Source: Epiperipatus broadwayi (taxonomy: Eukaryota; Onychophora; Udeonychophora; Euonychophora; Peripatidae). From it: DNA of 64,000 bases. Location of the stretch: contig JAQFVV010000027.1 of assembly GCA_028023455.1 (NCBI GenBank), forward strand, positions 7,749,845 through 7,813,844. The letters are read 5' to 3'. Within the stretch, counting starts at the first letter, position 1, and every line of letters starts with the position of its first letter. Shown here in pieces: positions 22,060 to 33,246 of the stretch. A program made the position numbers and the translations under genes. A model generated the notes under the pieces. It saw only the letters and a list, made by a program, of their open reading frames with translations. It did not search any database and was not told where the DNA came from.

Positions 22060-22440
22060 ACACACGAATCCTAATTGCCCAAAGCTTTTTGTACTTTCTT
22101 TTTCTATCGTTTCTTTCTGAGCAAACAGTTCTAACATGGATGGAGAATATGTATGTCCTGCGGTGTGCTCATGGTCAAGAAAAATAGATCTGTATTCATT
22201 TTTTTGTTTAGCTCTGTTGCATAGATATGCATATTGGGCAATTCTCCTAGATCTATTTGCAGAGATTCCCCATAATACACAGAGCCGCAGAATGGATTAG
22301 AACATGCAATTTTATAGACCACCCGAGGAGTGTGCTCCACAGATAATTTGTCTTTGGTACTGTTTAATAAATTGTTAAGAGATTCTGGCAGTGTTTTGCA
22401 GAAAACTAGCTCAGTGCTATTAATTGGTTACCTTTTCAAC
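22060..22440 (-). pseudogene. Penelope-like GIY-YIG endonuclease remnant
   Basis: The minus strand encodes PRVVYKIACSNPFCGSVYYG, matching the GIY-YIG core with its Cys residues as in PLE proteins, followed by ESLQIDLGEL, a decayed version of the GETGRSL-type helix. Downstream frame and conserved tail are lost. Located in intron 1, antisense-independent (same strand as the host gene). Confidence 0.65.
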
Positions 22441-22554
22441 CAAACTCAAAGTCGGTGAGTCGTTAAGAATTACATAATTTGTTGAAAAAAGTTAATAAGT
22501 TGAGATTTTCATATTTACACATATATGAGCGAACATTCAGGTCACTGAAAAAAT

Positions 22555-22760
22555 TAGCAGTCTGCAGTTGGATCGAACACGTTGCTAGAAGATATGGCAA
22601 TAGAAAAGCATTTGAAACCTTAAACTGGATCCGAGATATTGTAAAGAAACTAAAAAGAGACCACGAGTGAGTTAGTTGGATGAGCTAGAAAAGTTTGCTA
22701 GAATAAGATGAAAAAAAGAAATTAAGGATCAAATAAACTTGGAAAAACTTTTTTTTTTTT
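22555..22760 (+). pseudogene. RTE LINE 3' fragment
   Basis: Encodes a decayed EHVARRYGNRKAFETLNWIR, equivalent to the AGHIVRRDDNRWTIEILNWI block of the 31-kb RTE copy, then stops. 5'-truncated; poly-T follows. Confidence 0.75.
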
Positions 22761-22769
22761 TTTAATGGA

Positions 22770-23320
22770 CCGGTAAATGACGCTCTAATAACATGAGCGC
22801 GTGGCTTCTTTCTCAAGAGTCATTTAAATCAAAAGTTTTTTTTTAAATAATGCTACTTATAAAAAGTTTTGTTCAATGAAAACATTTCCCATCACTTCTT
22901 AAAGTATAAATATATTTATTACTTTGAGGACTTCTCTCCAGGTCTTTGAAAAAAGGGCTGAGGGTAGGTAGTTGTACATTATTCAAAGATATTCTTTTTC
23001 ATCTTTATTGTACATGGCATTTTTTGTTTGAGTCTTATATAATATCAAATCTTTAAATAAGTTTTTTGTTTTTTAAGTTTAGCTTTAAATGCAAAAAAAA
23101 AAAGTTACTTGTTAATAAATTTTTACGGTTTTTAAATATAAAATAATTAATCAACACCCATTTTGGGGTTAAGACAGTTTATTGACAACTCAGCTAGGCG
23201 TCTAATATCAATCAATAAATAGTTGTCTAGATATTATCTGAAAAATAAGGGAAAACAGGCAAACGGGTTGATCAGTGGCGCTCGTTTAAAGTAAAAAAAA
23301 AACAACAACAACCCATGATT
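22770..23320. other. Intron 1 spacer, nothing recognised
   Basis: AT-rich. The ORF at 23234-23515 minus runs through the adjacent SINE and has no family match. Confidence 0.5.
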
Positions 23321-23324
23321 ATCA

Positions 23325-23505
23325 TAAGAGTATTCACCATCATTAAGTGCCCTGTGTGGTTCGGCGTAGTAGGTAGATTGTCCGACTTGGAATCGATTAA
23401 GACGCTCGAACTGCTTATAAACTCTGGAGCAATAAAGCCATATGCGGGGGCTTTTCCCCACTATTAAGTAGATACCATATTTCGTAGGTGCTGGGTCCAA
23501 ATTTA
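23325..23505 (-). mobile_element. tRNA-derived SINE, family D
   Basis: The minus strand shows an AGTCGGACAATCTACC-type head and the diagnostic GAGCAATAAAGCC (mirror GGCTTTATTGCTCCAGAG) tail block. Lies within intron 1, about 70 bp downstream of the exon 1 donor. Confidence 0.6.
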
Positions 23506-23572
23506 CGTTAAACAAAAAATAATATCAATCAAATCTTACCTTTATTAATGTTTAGCAATGTATTATGCTTAC

Positions 23573-23750
23573 CTTGATCAAATCCTTTACTCAGTTTTAA
23601 ATTACCCATTTCTATTGATGGATTATATAATTCACTAATTTCTATAAAATTCCAGTACATAAATATTCTTTTAACGCTAAACAATACATACGAGAAAATC
23701 ACCATTAGAAGTATAAGGGTTAACAACAAAAAAGTTTTACGTCTGCTCAT
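23573..23750 (-). CDS. C1GALT1: Core 1 beta-1,3-galactosyltransferase, exon 1 (signal anchor)
   Basis: First coding exon. It begins MSRRKTFLLLTLILLMVIF: a short basic cytoplasmic tail (RRK), then a hydrophobic segment (about residues 6-25) fitting a type II Golgi signal anchor, then a stem region through residue 59. Donor CAAG|GTAAGC at 23573/23572 leaves phase 1, which fits exon 2 (a GAT Asp codon spans the junction). A second donor, AAAG|GTAAGA, 33 nt farther on (exon end 23540) keeps the same phase and would add 11 stem residues, giving 358 aa. The start is the only Met before the anchor. The stem has few conserved residues, so assignment rests on topology, strand, position and splice phase. 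Confidence 0.82.
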
Positions 23751-23900
23751 ATCTCTGACCCAACTTAAAGATCGGCATTATATTGCGATAAATCCTGTCA
23801 TCAATTGGTTTCATGTAAGCTTTCTTTCAAGTGAAATGAGAGCTGACGTCATTATTACATGACCTCGGGATCGTGCGTTGGGGAAGAATTCCAGCTATTG
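23751..23900 (-). promoter_or_regulatory. Candidate proximal promoter of the C1GALT1-like gene
   Basis: Immediately upstream of the start codon on the minus strand are a perfect cAMP-response-element palindrome TGACGTCA (23853-23860) and a CCAAT box (complement at about 23804-23808). The region is less AT-rich than its surroundings and contains several CpGs. No TATA box at a fitting distance. A non-coding upstream exon is an alternative. Confidence 0.4.
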
Positions 23901-24164
23901 GAAAATAAAACATCTTTTTTTTTCTTCTTCAAGTTATAAATTAAGATTTACTATATGCTCGGACACGAGTCTTTTATCAGCAAGTGTGTGCGGCTTACGT
24001 AATTGCTTTTTTAAATGTTGAATGTCGTTAAAGAAGCCACAAAACTTTTTTTACAGAAAATTTAGACAAATATTGATAATAAATGTCTACCGCGTTACAA
24101 AATTCCAGAATTATATTTTGCAAATATGTATAGACATTTTTAAAAAAATAAAATGAGTAATCGA

Positions 24165-24275
24165 ATGTATATGGCCGGGAATTCATAAAAAGTTTCGAGC
24201 ACTGGAAATGTCCGGGCTGGAGCGCGATCCATGGACCTGTCATTCTATCAATGCATTCAAACGCGCAGGCCAATT
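24165..24275 (-). mobile_element. tRNA-derived SINE, family D (degenerate)
   Basis: The minus strand reads GAATGCATTGATAGAATGAC (A-box region) and ends AACTTTTTATGAATTCCCGG, the family D 3' block. Confidence 0.5.
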
Positions 24276-24439
24276 TGCTGAATGATTATTTTTTTAATAC
24301 TATAACATCCTTCCCGAAAACCTTTTCCGTACAATTAATAAATAATTACATAATAAACTGTTTTTAATATTAATTTGTTAAAAATTTTTTTTTTTAGAAA
24401 AATGTGTACTTTTTCAAATTATATATAACGCAAGAAGTT

Positions 24440-24520
24440 TTGGTTGGTAATATTTTTTTCAGATGTTGCTGGCCTGCCTGTTTAGGAATCGAACCGGTGA
24501 ACTTAACTGAATTTAAGGTA
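24440..24520 (-). mobile_element. tRNA-derived SINE fragment, family C
   Basis: The minus strand contains B-box GGTTCGATTCC, then AGGCCAGCAACATCTGA, matching the GGCCAGCAACGCCTGA block of the element at 25540. Confidence 0.55.
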
Positions 24521-24944
24521 ACATTTAAAGACAGAATAATCTTATCGTTGATAGAATAACATAGTTGTATTTATAAATGTAATAAACACAAACTCTTATA
24601 AATACGATTAAATATTTTATTCACTTATATATATATGCAATGTAGTTACAGATATATACAGTAGTGTATACTATATCGTACAGCTGATCCTTTGGTTTGA
24701 TATACCGTTTAGTATGCATGCTGAATGTCAGTAGTTATTTGCGCATGTTGAATGATGATTACCTTCTGATTAAGAATTAATAAAGAGAAATAATTGCTAT
24801 CTGAAAAAACAGTGCTATATATATATCATTAAAAAACCATTCAGCACTTAGACATTATCAATAACAATCAATAGACTCTGTATCCTTAAAATCACACTTA
24901 TTTAAACTATATATATTAATCTATTTCCTTCATCTAACATGAGT

Positions 24945-25775
24945 ATTGAATATCTTTAGAAAAATTTACATTTATTTTTAAATCTTCCAAATACATTCAA
25001 CTGTTACTAATAGCACACAGATTAGTATATGCACAATGTTTCAAGAGGTATTAGTCTTCCCTTTTTTTCAGCTGTTATTGGGCCTGACCAGTGACAGTAC
25101 TAGCATAGGAATCAAACCTGGCCCCTTTAGGATTTCAGCTGTTGCTGACCTGACCAATGACAGTACTACATGGGAATTGAATCTGGACCCTTAGATTCTC
25201 GAATATTAAATTTTAAGGTAATACTCTAATCAACTGAGCCATCCTGCCAAGGGCAATAGTCAATAGAAATTTCATATACTTATCTATGAGGTTCCTCCTG
25301 TGTACCAGTGAACATATGTTCAATTGGGAAAATACAAAAATAATGGATAAAGAGAAAATGTACAAAGAAGAAGATTTAAAGAAGCTGCTCACATGACAAT
25401 GGTGAACAATCTCATAAGTCAACCTAGTGTGACTATACATAATGTATGGAAATGCCTAATCAAGTTTGCTCTTAGGAAAAAATGAAATCAGGAGGAACAT
25501 CATAGACAAATATATAAATTTTTATTGACTATTGCCTTTGGCAAGATGGCTCAGTTGGTTAGAGTGTTACCTTAAAATTGAATACTCAATAATCTAAGGG
25601 TCCAGGGTCGATTCCCATGCTAGCACTGTCACTGGTCAGGCCAGCAACGCCTGATTAAGAGACAAGAAGAATATCTCTCAAAATGTTGAGCATATGCTAA
25701 ACAATGGGTACTACTAACAGTTGAATATGTTTGGAAGATTTAAATAAAGTTAAATTTTTCTAAAGATATTTAATA
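24945..25775. repeat. Large inverted repeat with a tRNA-like head in each arm (family C)
   Basis: The right arm carries a plus-strand tRNA-like head: A-box TGGCTCAGTTGG (25546-25557) and B-box GGGTCGATTCCC (25606-25617). The left arm (about 24945-25290) carries its mirror, with a duplicated 3' part. Centre blocks AGGTTCCTCCTG and CAGGAGGAAC also pair. The 75-codon ORF at 25213-25440 lies inside the structure and is not a gene. Confidence 0.75.
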
Positions 25776-26289
25776 CTTATATTAGATGATGGAAATAGTC
25801 AATGTATAAATACAACTAAAATACCATCATCACAAACTGACAAAAAACACTTGTTTAAATTGCTTCATCTGTTCAGATTTTAATAAACTCTATACCATTA
25901 AAATCTTTGTTATAATAATATTAATTATAAGTATATATTTATAAGATTGACACTATTTCTTACTCAATTCTCATGATTAATAATTATAATTTTTCAAAAG
26001 CATTACATGTATGTCTAAATGTGTAAAGATGTTCTTAGAGTGTATGTAATCAGAATAAACTAAGATGAAAACCTAGAAAGCTCAGGTAATTATTACCAAT
26101 AATGATCAAATGTATTTATTTGGTTGTACTACTTGGGCATATAGTAACTTCTTCTTGGCATGAGGCAGGGAATTTAATATGCATATAATATATGAATAAT
26201 TATATATGCATATAATATATGAATAACTATATATATATATATTTGTTTTAAATACCCCCCCCTCTCATTGTTTTAAATAATATATTTAG
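25776..26289. other. Spacer with short (AT)-rich tandem
   Basis: Contains a duplicated GCATATAATATATGAATAA (about 26180-26225), an (AT)n run and a poly-C run at 26257. Nothing else seen. Confidence 0.5.
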
Positions 26290-27110
26290 GATTCTTGATT
26301 GTAGTACTATTCTTTTTAGTGGCTATAACATTCTATGAAGCCTTCCACTTCCTAATTGTTATGCCTTTATGACAGTCCAAAAATCTCCTTCTAAATTTTA
26401 TATTTTAATTCCTCTTAACTATTTATTATTGCCAACTCCTTTTTGCCTATTTTAATATTTGTTTTGGCAGTTTTCTGTATAGTCCATATCATTCCAATTT
26501 TTTTACTCTATTTCAGTTATTACAATGTGTTTAATATTTATTACTTCTTGATAATTCTTTTATTGTTTATCTATAACTGCAACGATCAATTCGTTTTCAT
26601 CTTACTTTCTGTTTTTAATCTTCGCTACCACATGCAAACATACTTTTTACTATTGCATCATAAATTGTAGTTTATTGAAATATTGAAATATTCTAATCTC
26701 TTAATATCCCATTTATCATTACTGTAGCTTTCCTATTAGTATATTTTATTCTTTTATGCCTTCATCTGTTTCATGCCCCTATATGATCATCAGCCTAGAT
26801 ATTTATATTCTTCACATTTTCAAATATATTGTTCATCTTTTTATGTTATATCTTACTATGTTTCTCTAGTAGACATTTTTTGTATTTATTATATTTATCT
26901 CCACATTTCATTTCTTATATTCTTCTTATAACTTCCTATCCAAATATTACCAATCATCGTGAACCTGATCCAAAACTATTTGGTCATCAGCTTAGCGTAG
27001 TGTATAAAGGGTCTTATTATTATGTAGAATTCCCACATTTTCTCACATTCCTTTTTCCCATATTTTAAAATCTTGTTCTAAATATATGTTTAATATGTAC
27101 AGGATCCAGA
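26290..27110 (-). pseudogene. Non-LTR retrotransposon reverse transcriptase remnant
   Basis: The minus strand, near 27000-26960, encodes ADDQIVLDQVHDDW, which matches the (Y/F)ADD catalytic loop of LINE reverse transcriptases (typically YADDQV). Surrounding sequence is a C-poor, T-rich antisense coding strand with many stops. Likely the second LINE family of this window; heavily decayed. Confidence 0.6.
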
Positions 27111-27948
27111 CTATAATATAGCAGTTGTACAATTATAAAATAACTCAAATTGAAGCATACACACAACTTAAGAACGAGTTTGTTTAGTAGTTCAACAGGC
27201 GACTGGCTAGTGAAACAATATTAACCATAGAACAATTCATATCTCTGCAGATAGATAGATAAGTAAATAGAGAGATAGCTTGTTAAAGCTCATCTCTAAC
27301 TTCATGAATTACTAAAAAATTTTATTTCAATAACTATATGTTTTCTTTAACTCCCTTAATTTCAGACAGTTGTTTACTAACAATTCTGGTTTCCATCTTA
27401 CTGCTCACTGCTTCCTTAAGTCCATCTAATTAGATTTGACTGGAGCTCCTTCTACTGCTACACTATCAGCTTTTCACTCTATTCTTTGAGTTTCACTAAG
27501 CTGTTTTTCACTTTACTTTTTTCCTTCTCCATACTATTATTTCATTCTACCGTTTCCTTGTCATAAGTTCTGCAGGCATTTTATTAATTTTGCTAATTTG
27601 CATATTGTTAAACTTTATTAATAATGCAAATTAGAATGTTGTTACTTGCAGTTAACCCAATTCTTTTTTTGCATATACTGTAATTATTTCTAGAGTGTCT
27701 CAACATAGCTTGTATTGACCAGTTTTTATACAATCATATGTATATATATAACTTTATTAATAAAATAAATAACTAGTTAAGACACAACAATGTTAAATAA
27801 TCTATCAAACTATAAGCGTTATTCCTTCAAATGACGTTTGTGCACAATTTAGATATTAATATAAATGAACTGACAAAGCAAACTTTGACAATCACGTCAC
27901 AAACATATATTATAAACATAAGCATATGTCAATAAATTTGTCTTCTGT
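27111..27948. other. Spacer, nothing recognised
   Basis: AT-rich. A small complementary pair (TTTGCTAATTTGCATATTG region) is present near 27590-27640, nothing more. Confidence 0.5.
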
Positions 27949-27949
27949 G

Positions 27950-28055
27950 GTTTGATCCAGTGGTAGAGTGTCAGACCCAAGAGTATAAGGTTCTTGAATT
28001 GATTCCCATTGTGGAACTTCTTATGAACTCCCTAGCAATAAAGCCACTCATATTA
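27950..28055 (+). mobile_element. tRNA-derived SINE, family D (best copy)
   Basis: Head GATCCAGTGGTAGAGTGTCA (A-box region), B-box-like AATTGATTCCC, then GAACTTCTTATGAACTCCC and AGCAATAAAGCCAC. Confidence 0.7.
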
Positions 28056-28267
28056 TTTTAATAAAATCTGAAGAGACCAGCTGCAATTCCTATGCATAAT
28101 ACAACTTTTTAATTATAGCTACCATATTATATAAAAGAATGTACGTAGCATAGCAACCATGGTGAAAAAATGTACTATGCATGAACATTGGACTTGAACA
28201 TATTTTCAATTTTATTTACATCTAATTTAAGGGGTAATAACTTATTTATGACATATTTTATTGCTGG

Positions 28268-28375
28268 ATTTTTTTTTCTATATGTCAAAGCATCGGCTGG
28301 GAAGTGAACCCGCAATAACTGTCTGCAAGCAACTGCTTTCAAGGCAGCTGCGCTGAGTCTCTCAGCTACCAATGC
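28268..28375 (-). mobile_element. tRNA-derived SINE, family A
   Basis: The minus strand has A-box TAGCTGAGAGACTCAGCGC and B-box GGTTCACTTCCC, GATGCTTTGACA, then poly-A. No clear target duplication seen. The ORF crossing it is an artefact. Confidence 0.78.
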
Positions 28376-28504
28376 AAATTATTTTGATAATACGAATCTC
28401 TAATTCAGAATTAATTAACATATATCTATATTAGAACAGATTCTATTAATAGTAAGAGATCATATCACTTAAATATTCTCACATTAACACTGAGTCAGGC
28501 ATTA

Positions 28505-28720
28505 TTGTATATTTACCTGAAGGTTTGTAACGATGGTATATTAAATGTGATAAAATGTTGGACTGTTTCTATCATCTATGATTAAATGTTGAATGTCTAG
28601 AAAAATTTAAACTTTCCAAATACAAACAACTGTTAGTAATAACGCACAAATAGACAACACTTATTAATAGATCACACAACGTTTCTGAGTAGTAGTATTC
28701 TCTGCTCTTCTTCAATATAA
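28505..28720 (-). mobile_element. Family C element, half copy
   Basis: The minus strand aligns to the right half of the element at 51.6 kb (ACTAACAGTTGTTTGTATTT, CTAGACATTCAAC, the AACGTTGTGTGATC block). The tRNA-like head is missing. Confidence 0.7.
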
Positions 28721-28918
28721 GTTGTGTAGCTGTAAACTTGCATGAATTGTTGGCAGTATTCCAAAGCAACTAGCAAAAAATGGTATTTCTGAAATGCATG
28801 GATGCTGTGGAATGATTTGCCTTTTTTTTTTTTTATGTAGTATGACAACCATAGTAAAAAATGGGTGGACACCTATTCAAATTTAATTACATCTAATTCA
28901 AGATATATTAATCTATTT

Positions 28919-29030
28919 TTTTTCCATATGCCAAAGCAATGGCTGAGAAGCGAACCTGCAACAACCATCTGCAAGCAACTGCTTGCTTGTAAGGCAGCTG
29001 TGCTGACCTCTCGGCCACCAATGCTTGACA
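28919..29030 (-). mobile_element. tRNA-derived SINE, family A, 16-bp target duplication
   Basis: Flanked by an exact 16-bp duplication, ATATATTAATCTATTT (28903-28918, 29031-29046). The minus strand shows GTCAAGCATTGGTGGCCGAG, a B-box and a poly-A tail. One of the youngest-looking copies. Confidence 0.92.
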
Positions 29031-29485
29031 ATATATTAATCTATTTATTACATAAAAACATGTCATAAACATATGTCATTTGAAATAATGATAAGTGTTG
29101 AAATAGTTTAAATGCATAAAGCAAATGCCTAAGAATATTTGATATATAACTATTGCCTAGATTATCAGAAGCAAGTAGTTCAGTTAAACAGTATTGTGAG
29201 GGCCAGATTACATTTTCACAAAGTCTATAGAAAAAGTTGTTCTTTAGTCAAACTAATTATAAATTTAACAATATATAAAATAACGTTAAATGATAAGCAA
29301 CATATTTACTTGAATACTTTGGTTATCTTTATATTGTTAGAAATTATATTTCCTGTTTTATCTTCGAGTACATTTTGTTGCATAACTTCTTAGGTGCTTT
29401 AATTATTTAAGTTAGTTATTCCAATATTTGTCATAATTTTTGAAATTTGATGCTATTGGATATTTTTTAATCATTATATCTTAAA

Positions 29486-29670
29486 CTGGATTCCAAGAGC
29501 TTGTAAAGACCCAGAAAGAGACCACATGTGAGATGGATTGATGAAATAAGAAAGTGTGCAGAGGTGATGTGGAGAAGAAAAACTAAAGATCGGAAAAGAT
29601 GGATTGAACTTGGAGAGACCTTCATCCTGCAGTAGATTGATAATGGTTGATGATGATGATATAAAATAGA
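29486..29670 (+). pseudogene. RTE LINE 3' end
   Basis: Plus-strand copy of the RTE C-terminus (TGGATTCCAAGAGCTTGTAA, AGATGGATTGAACTTGGAGA), ending with the clade-typical short tandem tail TGATGATGATGAT. Severely 5'-truncated. Confidence 0.85.
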
Positions 29671-29683
29671 TGTTGATGTATAT

Positions 29684-29835
29684 TTGTCCATAATGCTAGT
29701 GTCAAATTGACAACCAATTAAAAATAACTATTATGTTTGTCCATAACTCTGTCAAATTCACAATAATTCACCATTAACAAAATGTAATTTTTTTATCAAA
29801 GCAGTTATCCATAACACTGTCAAATTCATTATATC
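29684..29835. repeat. Imperfect short tandem repeat
   Basis: The phrase TTGTCCATAAYNCT followed by GTCAAATTSAC recurs about three times at 29684, 29738 and 29805. Confidence 0.5.
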
Positions 29836-29904
29836 TTTAATATAGTTTAAAGTTTTTATATTTTTACACAATCTATTTTATGTTGTATTTTAAATAATAT
29901 ACAG

Positions 29905-29952
<48 letters not shown>
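29905..29952. repeat. (TA)n(TG)n microsatellite
   Basis: Alternating TA then TG dinucleotides, uninterrupted for about 45 bp. Confidence 0.95.
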
Positions 29953-29954
<2 letters not shown>

Positions 29955-30005
29955 GATATTGTTATTCAATGTCTGTATTTCTGCAAAGTTATATAGGTAA
30001 TCTTG

Positions 30006-30351
30006 TAATTAAATATTAATAAATATAGTAACCAAATATATGTAAAGTACAACTTTAAAAAAGTTTTATCCACTTAAAAGTACTTTCGGCTATCTTCATA
30101 GTCTGTCAAATAACACTTTCAAAAGCTAATATTCCCACAATTTTGTGATCTTCCCATATGTAAAGATTACAGAATTGTGGGAATATTAGCTTTTGAAATG
30201 TAAAAATCATGGAATTGTGGGAAGGTTACCCTTTGAAAGCATTAGTTGACAAAGACTACGAAGATAGTCGAAAGCACTCCTAAGTGGATAAAACTGTTTT
30301 AAAGTTGTACTTTGCATATATTTGGTTACTGTATTTATTAATATTTAATTA
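30006..30351. repeat. Foldback element with nested inner palindrome
   Basis: Outer arms of about 100 nt (ATATTAATAAATA, CAAATATATGTAAAGTACAA, GTTTTATCCACTTA against their complements) enclose an inner hairpin (CTAATATTCCCACAATTTTG against GAATTGTGGGAATATTAG). Non-coding. Confidence 0.85.
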
Positions 30352-30733
30352 TAAGATTATATACATTATTTAATTAAATATTTCTATTAGGTCTGGCTTC
30401 CGCCTGTTATGTTTACATCTTGAATTCAAATCATTGCTGAATAAAATTTGAAAAAAAAAAATCAGGTTTTAATCACACATAGGATTTTTCTTTCACTAAA
30501 CCATATCAGCTTGTTCTAAACTTTTGTGAATAATTTGGCTAATTTCTTTATGCATGGAAATATGATCCATGTTTTTGTTTTATGTTTGCTATAAATTAAT
30601 CTGATTTAACAATAAACATAAAGTTTATTTCTGCCCAGATTGCACACACCATTCTATAAAGCACATATCAACATCATCATCATTATCAACCATTATCAAT
30701 CCACTGCAGGATGAAGGTCTCTCCAAGTTTAAT

Positions 30734-31873
30734 TCATCTTCTCCGATCTTTAGCTTCTCTTCTCCACATCACCCCTGCACACTTTCTTATTTCATCCATC
30801 CATCTCACATGTGGTCTCTTTCTGGGTCTTTTACAATCTCTTGGAATCCAGTTTAAAATTTCAATTGTCCATCTATTATCATCTCTTCTAACAATATGTC
30901 CAGCCCAACTCCACTTCAATCTTTTAATTTTTTCAATGAGGTCAGTAACACCTGTTTGTTCTCTTACCCATACATTGCGTTTACGATCTCTTCTTGTTAC
31001 TCCCAACATACATCTCTCTATACTTCTTTGAGTGGTCTGAAGTCTCTGAATTGCTCTTCTATTAAGTGTCCAAGTCTCAGATCCATAAGTAAGAACTGGT
31101 AAAACACATTTGTTAAAAACCTTCCTTTTCAAACACATAGGCATATTTCCTTTTAGTATCAAGTTATTTCTACCAAAAGCACTCCAACCAAGTTTAATTC
31201 TATGATTAATTTCCTCCATTATGTTTCCATCTGTATTAATAATCTGACCAAGGTATTTGTAACTGTTAACTTCTTCTAATTCATCATAATCAATCTTTAT
31301 TTTCATATTTTGAGCAAATTGATTAAACATTACTTTAGTCTTTTTAACATTTATCTTTAGTCCTATTTTCCTACTTTCATCTGATAATTCCTGCAACATT
31401 TCCTGCAGATCTGAAGCATTATTTGCAAAAACAACTACATCATCAGCGAAATCTAAATGACTTAAATACTCTCCATTTAATTTCACTCCTTTAGTTTCCC
31501 ATTTTAATCCACAAAATACTTCATGCAGCACTGCTGTAAAAAGTTTTGGAGATATGGAGTCACCTTGTCTTACACCTTTCTCAATGTTGACTTTCCCAGT
31601 GTCATTATGTAATCTAATTGTTGCTGTTGCATTTTTATAAATATTCTTTAAAATATGACAATATCCTGGACCTATACCTTGATGATCTAATGCTTTAATC
31701 ACTGAAGAAATGTTTATAGAATCAAATGCCTTTTCATAATCTACAAATCCTAAGCATAATGGCAACTCATATTCATTTGTCCTTTCTATAACTTCTCTCA
31801 ATACCTGGATATGATCTACTGTACTAAAACCACTTTTAAATCCGGCTTGTTCTCTTGGTTGGTGGAAATCCAA
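30734..31873 (-). pseudogene. LINE reverse transcriptase, catalytic half
   Basis: A 379-codon open segment with recognisable RT motifs in order: SGFSTVDHIQVL, GFVDYEKAFDSI, GVRQGDSISPKLF and HLDFADDVVVFA (the FADD catalytic loop, about residues 140-150). The C-terminal region has WAGHIVRRDDNRW and KRPRKRPHVRWMDEI. The LINE enzyme copies its own RNA at a nicked target. It reads on into the family tail, so the ORF start is internal, not a true initiation site. Inactive here because the upstream frame is broken. Confidence 0.9.
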
Positions 31874-31975
31874 TGTTCTCTGTAGACGAGTAGTAATTAT
31901 CTTGGTAAAAATTTTATATAAAACTGATAAAAGGCTGATAGGTCTGTAATTTTTAATATCTTCTTTATCACCTTT

Positions 31976-32266
31976 TTAAAATATTAATATTATTACTGCA
32001 TTCTTCCAATCATCCGGTACATCTTTATCATTTAGACATTTGGTATATAACTTTGCTAAAAAAATTTCTATTTCTTCACCTGCTTCTTTTAATATATCAA
32101 TTATAATTCCATCATTACCTGGAGCCTTTCCTTTCTTCATACATTTAATTGCATGTCTCACTTCTTCATTTAAAATTCTGGGCAATTTGGAAGATGTAAT
32201 AGATATAGGAGATACTTGTTCTTTATTACTATATAATTCTTGATAAAAATCTTCTACCAATTTCAT
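31976..32266 (-). pseudogene. LINE reverse transcriptase, N-terminal motif
   Basis: Contains KCMKKGKAPGNDGI, the conserved RT motif before the fingers region, and the DVPDDWKNAVIILIF block. A frameshift or stop separates it from the downstream catalytic segment. Confidence 0.88.
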
Positions 32267-32327
32267 GATGTCATCTCTCCTTTTAGTAATAATTCCATCT
32301 TTTTTTCTTATTGCAGATATAAATTTC

Positions 32328-32723
32328 CTACCAATACCAAAATGTTACATTCTTAAGACTTTTATTTTCTTCTACAGCTTTCCTTGCTAGTTCACAGTTA
32401 TACTTTCTTATATCATTTTCAACTCTTTTCCGCACCATTTTACAAAATTCTAGATATTCAATTCTTTTTAATGCATCATTTTTGTATATCTTCATATTCC
32501 TTCTTTTCTTCATAAATCTTCTAGTCTCAGTAGAAATTTTATTGGTCAATTGCTGTTTCTTTCTACCAGCTATCTTTGTTGCAGTTTTCAAAAGTGTATC
32601 AGTTATTTTCATATTAATTTCATTCAAATCTGAATCATGTTCAAAATCTACTAATACTTGAAACCGATTTGTAAGTTCTAATTTTAAATTCATTAGAATG
32701 TTTCTGAAGATTAGGAATATCAA
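32328..32723 (-). pseudogene. LINE linker region between endonuclease and RT
   Basis: Basic, coiled segment (TETRRFMKKRRNMKIYKND). Overlaps the endonuclease frame by 83 nt, showing a frameshift. Equivalent to the EN-RT linker of RTE proteins. Confidence 0.75.
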
Positions 32724-33135
32724 CTGTAAATATTGTTTTTCTTAATAATTTTTGTCTCTCTAGTTTTACATTAACATGTATCTTACCCCTTACTAATCGA
32801 TGATCACATCCTATGTTAAATTTATTAAGAACATTACAATCTTGAAATATGTATTTCCTGTTAGTCAAAATATAATCCAATTCTGCTGTACCTTCATTTG
32901 GATGCTTCCATGTCCATTTCCTTTTAACATTTTTCTCAAAAAAAGAATTCATAATATAAAGTTTTTCTTTTTCTGCAAACTCCACAAGTCTATGTCCTCT
33001 CTCATTTCTATTACCATAACCAAAATTACCCACAGCACTTTCATCTTTCATTTTTTTACCAATTCTAGCATTAAAGTCTCCCATAACAATTTTAAAATGG
33101 TGTTTACTCTGATCAAAAGCCTTTTGTACATCCAT
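32641..33135 (-). pseudogene. LINE apurinic-like endonuclease, C-terminal part
   Basis: Shows VMGDFNARIGKKM (catalytic GDFNA block), GHRLVEFAEKEKLYIMNSFF, TWKHPNEGTAELDYILTNRK and GCDHRLVRGKI (the His-containing terminal motif). These are typical of RTE/BovB-type EEP nucleases, which nick the target strand. The N-terminal third is absent. Confidence 0.9.
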
Positions 33136-33246
33136 ATAAAAATCTTCTACTACTTCATATAAAAAGTATTTGTAACATTTAGTATTAAAATGACATTAAA
33201 TGTAATAATGCTCAAGTATAAATGGGTTTATTAGTAATCATTCAAA

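Larger units (their letters stand above)
6273..23750 (-). other. C1GALT1: C1GALT1-like gene, full coding span (three exons)
   Basis: The gene model joins 23750-23573, 18781-18111 and 6467-6273. Exon 1 ends in phase 1 and exon 2 in phase 0, giving one uninterrupted 347-aa frame. The product is a type II Golgi membrane glycosyltransferase that adds galactose in beta-1,3 linkage to GalNAc-Ser/Thr, making the core 1 O-glycan. Intron 1 (4.8 kb) holds a foldback, a PLE remnant, LINE tails and SINEs. Intron 2 (11.6 kb) holds a PLE, a hAT MITE, a palindromic element, family B repeats and LINE tails. Non-coding 5' exons upstream cannot be excluded. Confidence 0.88.
30669..33140 (-). mobile_element. 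RTE-clade LINE, 5'-truncated and inactivated
   Basis: A minus-strand non-LTR retrotransposon covering the C-terminal half of the endonuclease, the linker and the complete reverse-transcriptase core, ending in a short ATGATG-type tail (30669-30685 mirror). The reading frame is broken at least three times (about 32.65, 32.3 and 31.9 kb). The 5' end of the endonuclease and any upstream part are missing. At least five 3'-end fragments of the same family lie elsewhere in the window. Confidence 0.9.

Noticed and set aside
32800-33162. 120-codon plus-strand ORF
   Set aside because: Antisense shadow of the LINE endonuclease on the minus strand.
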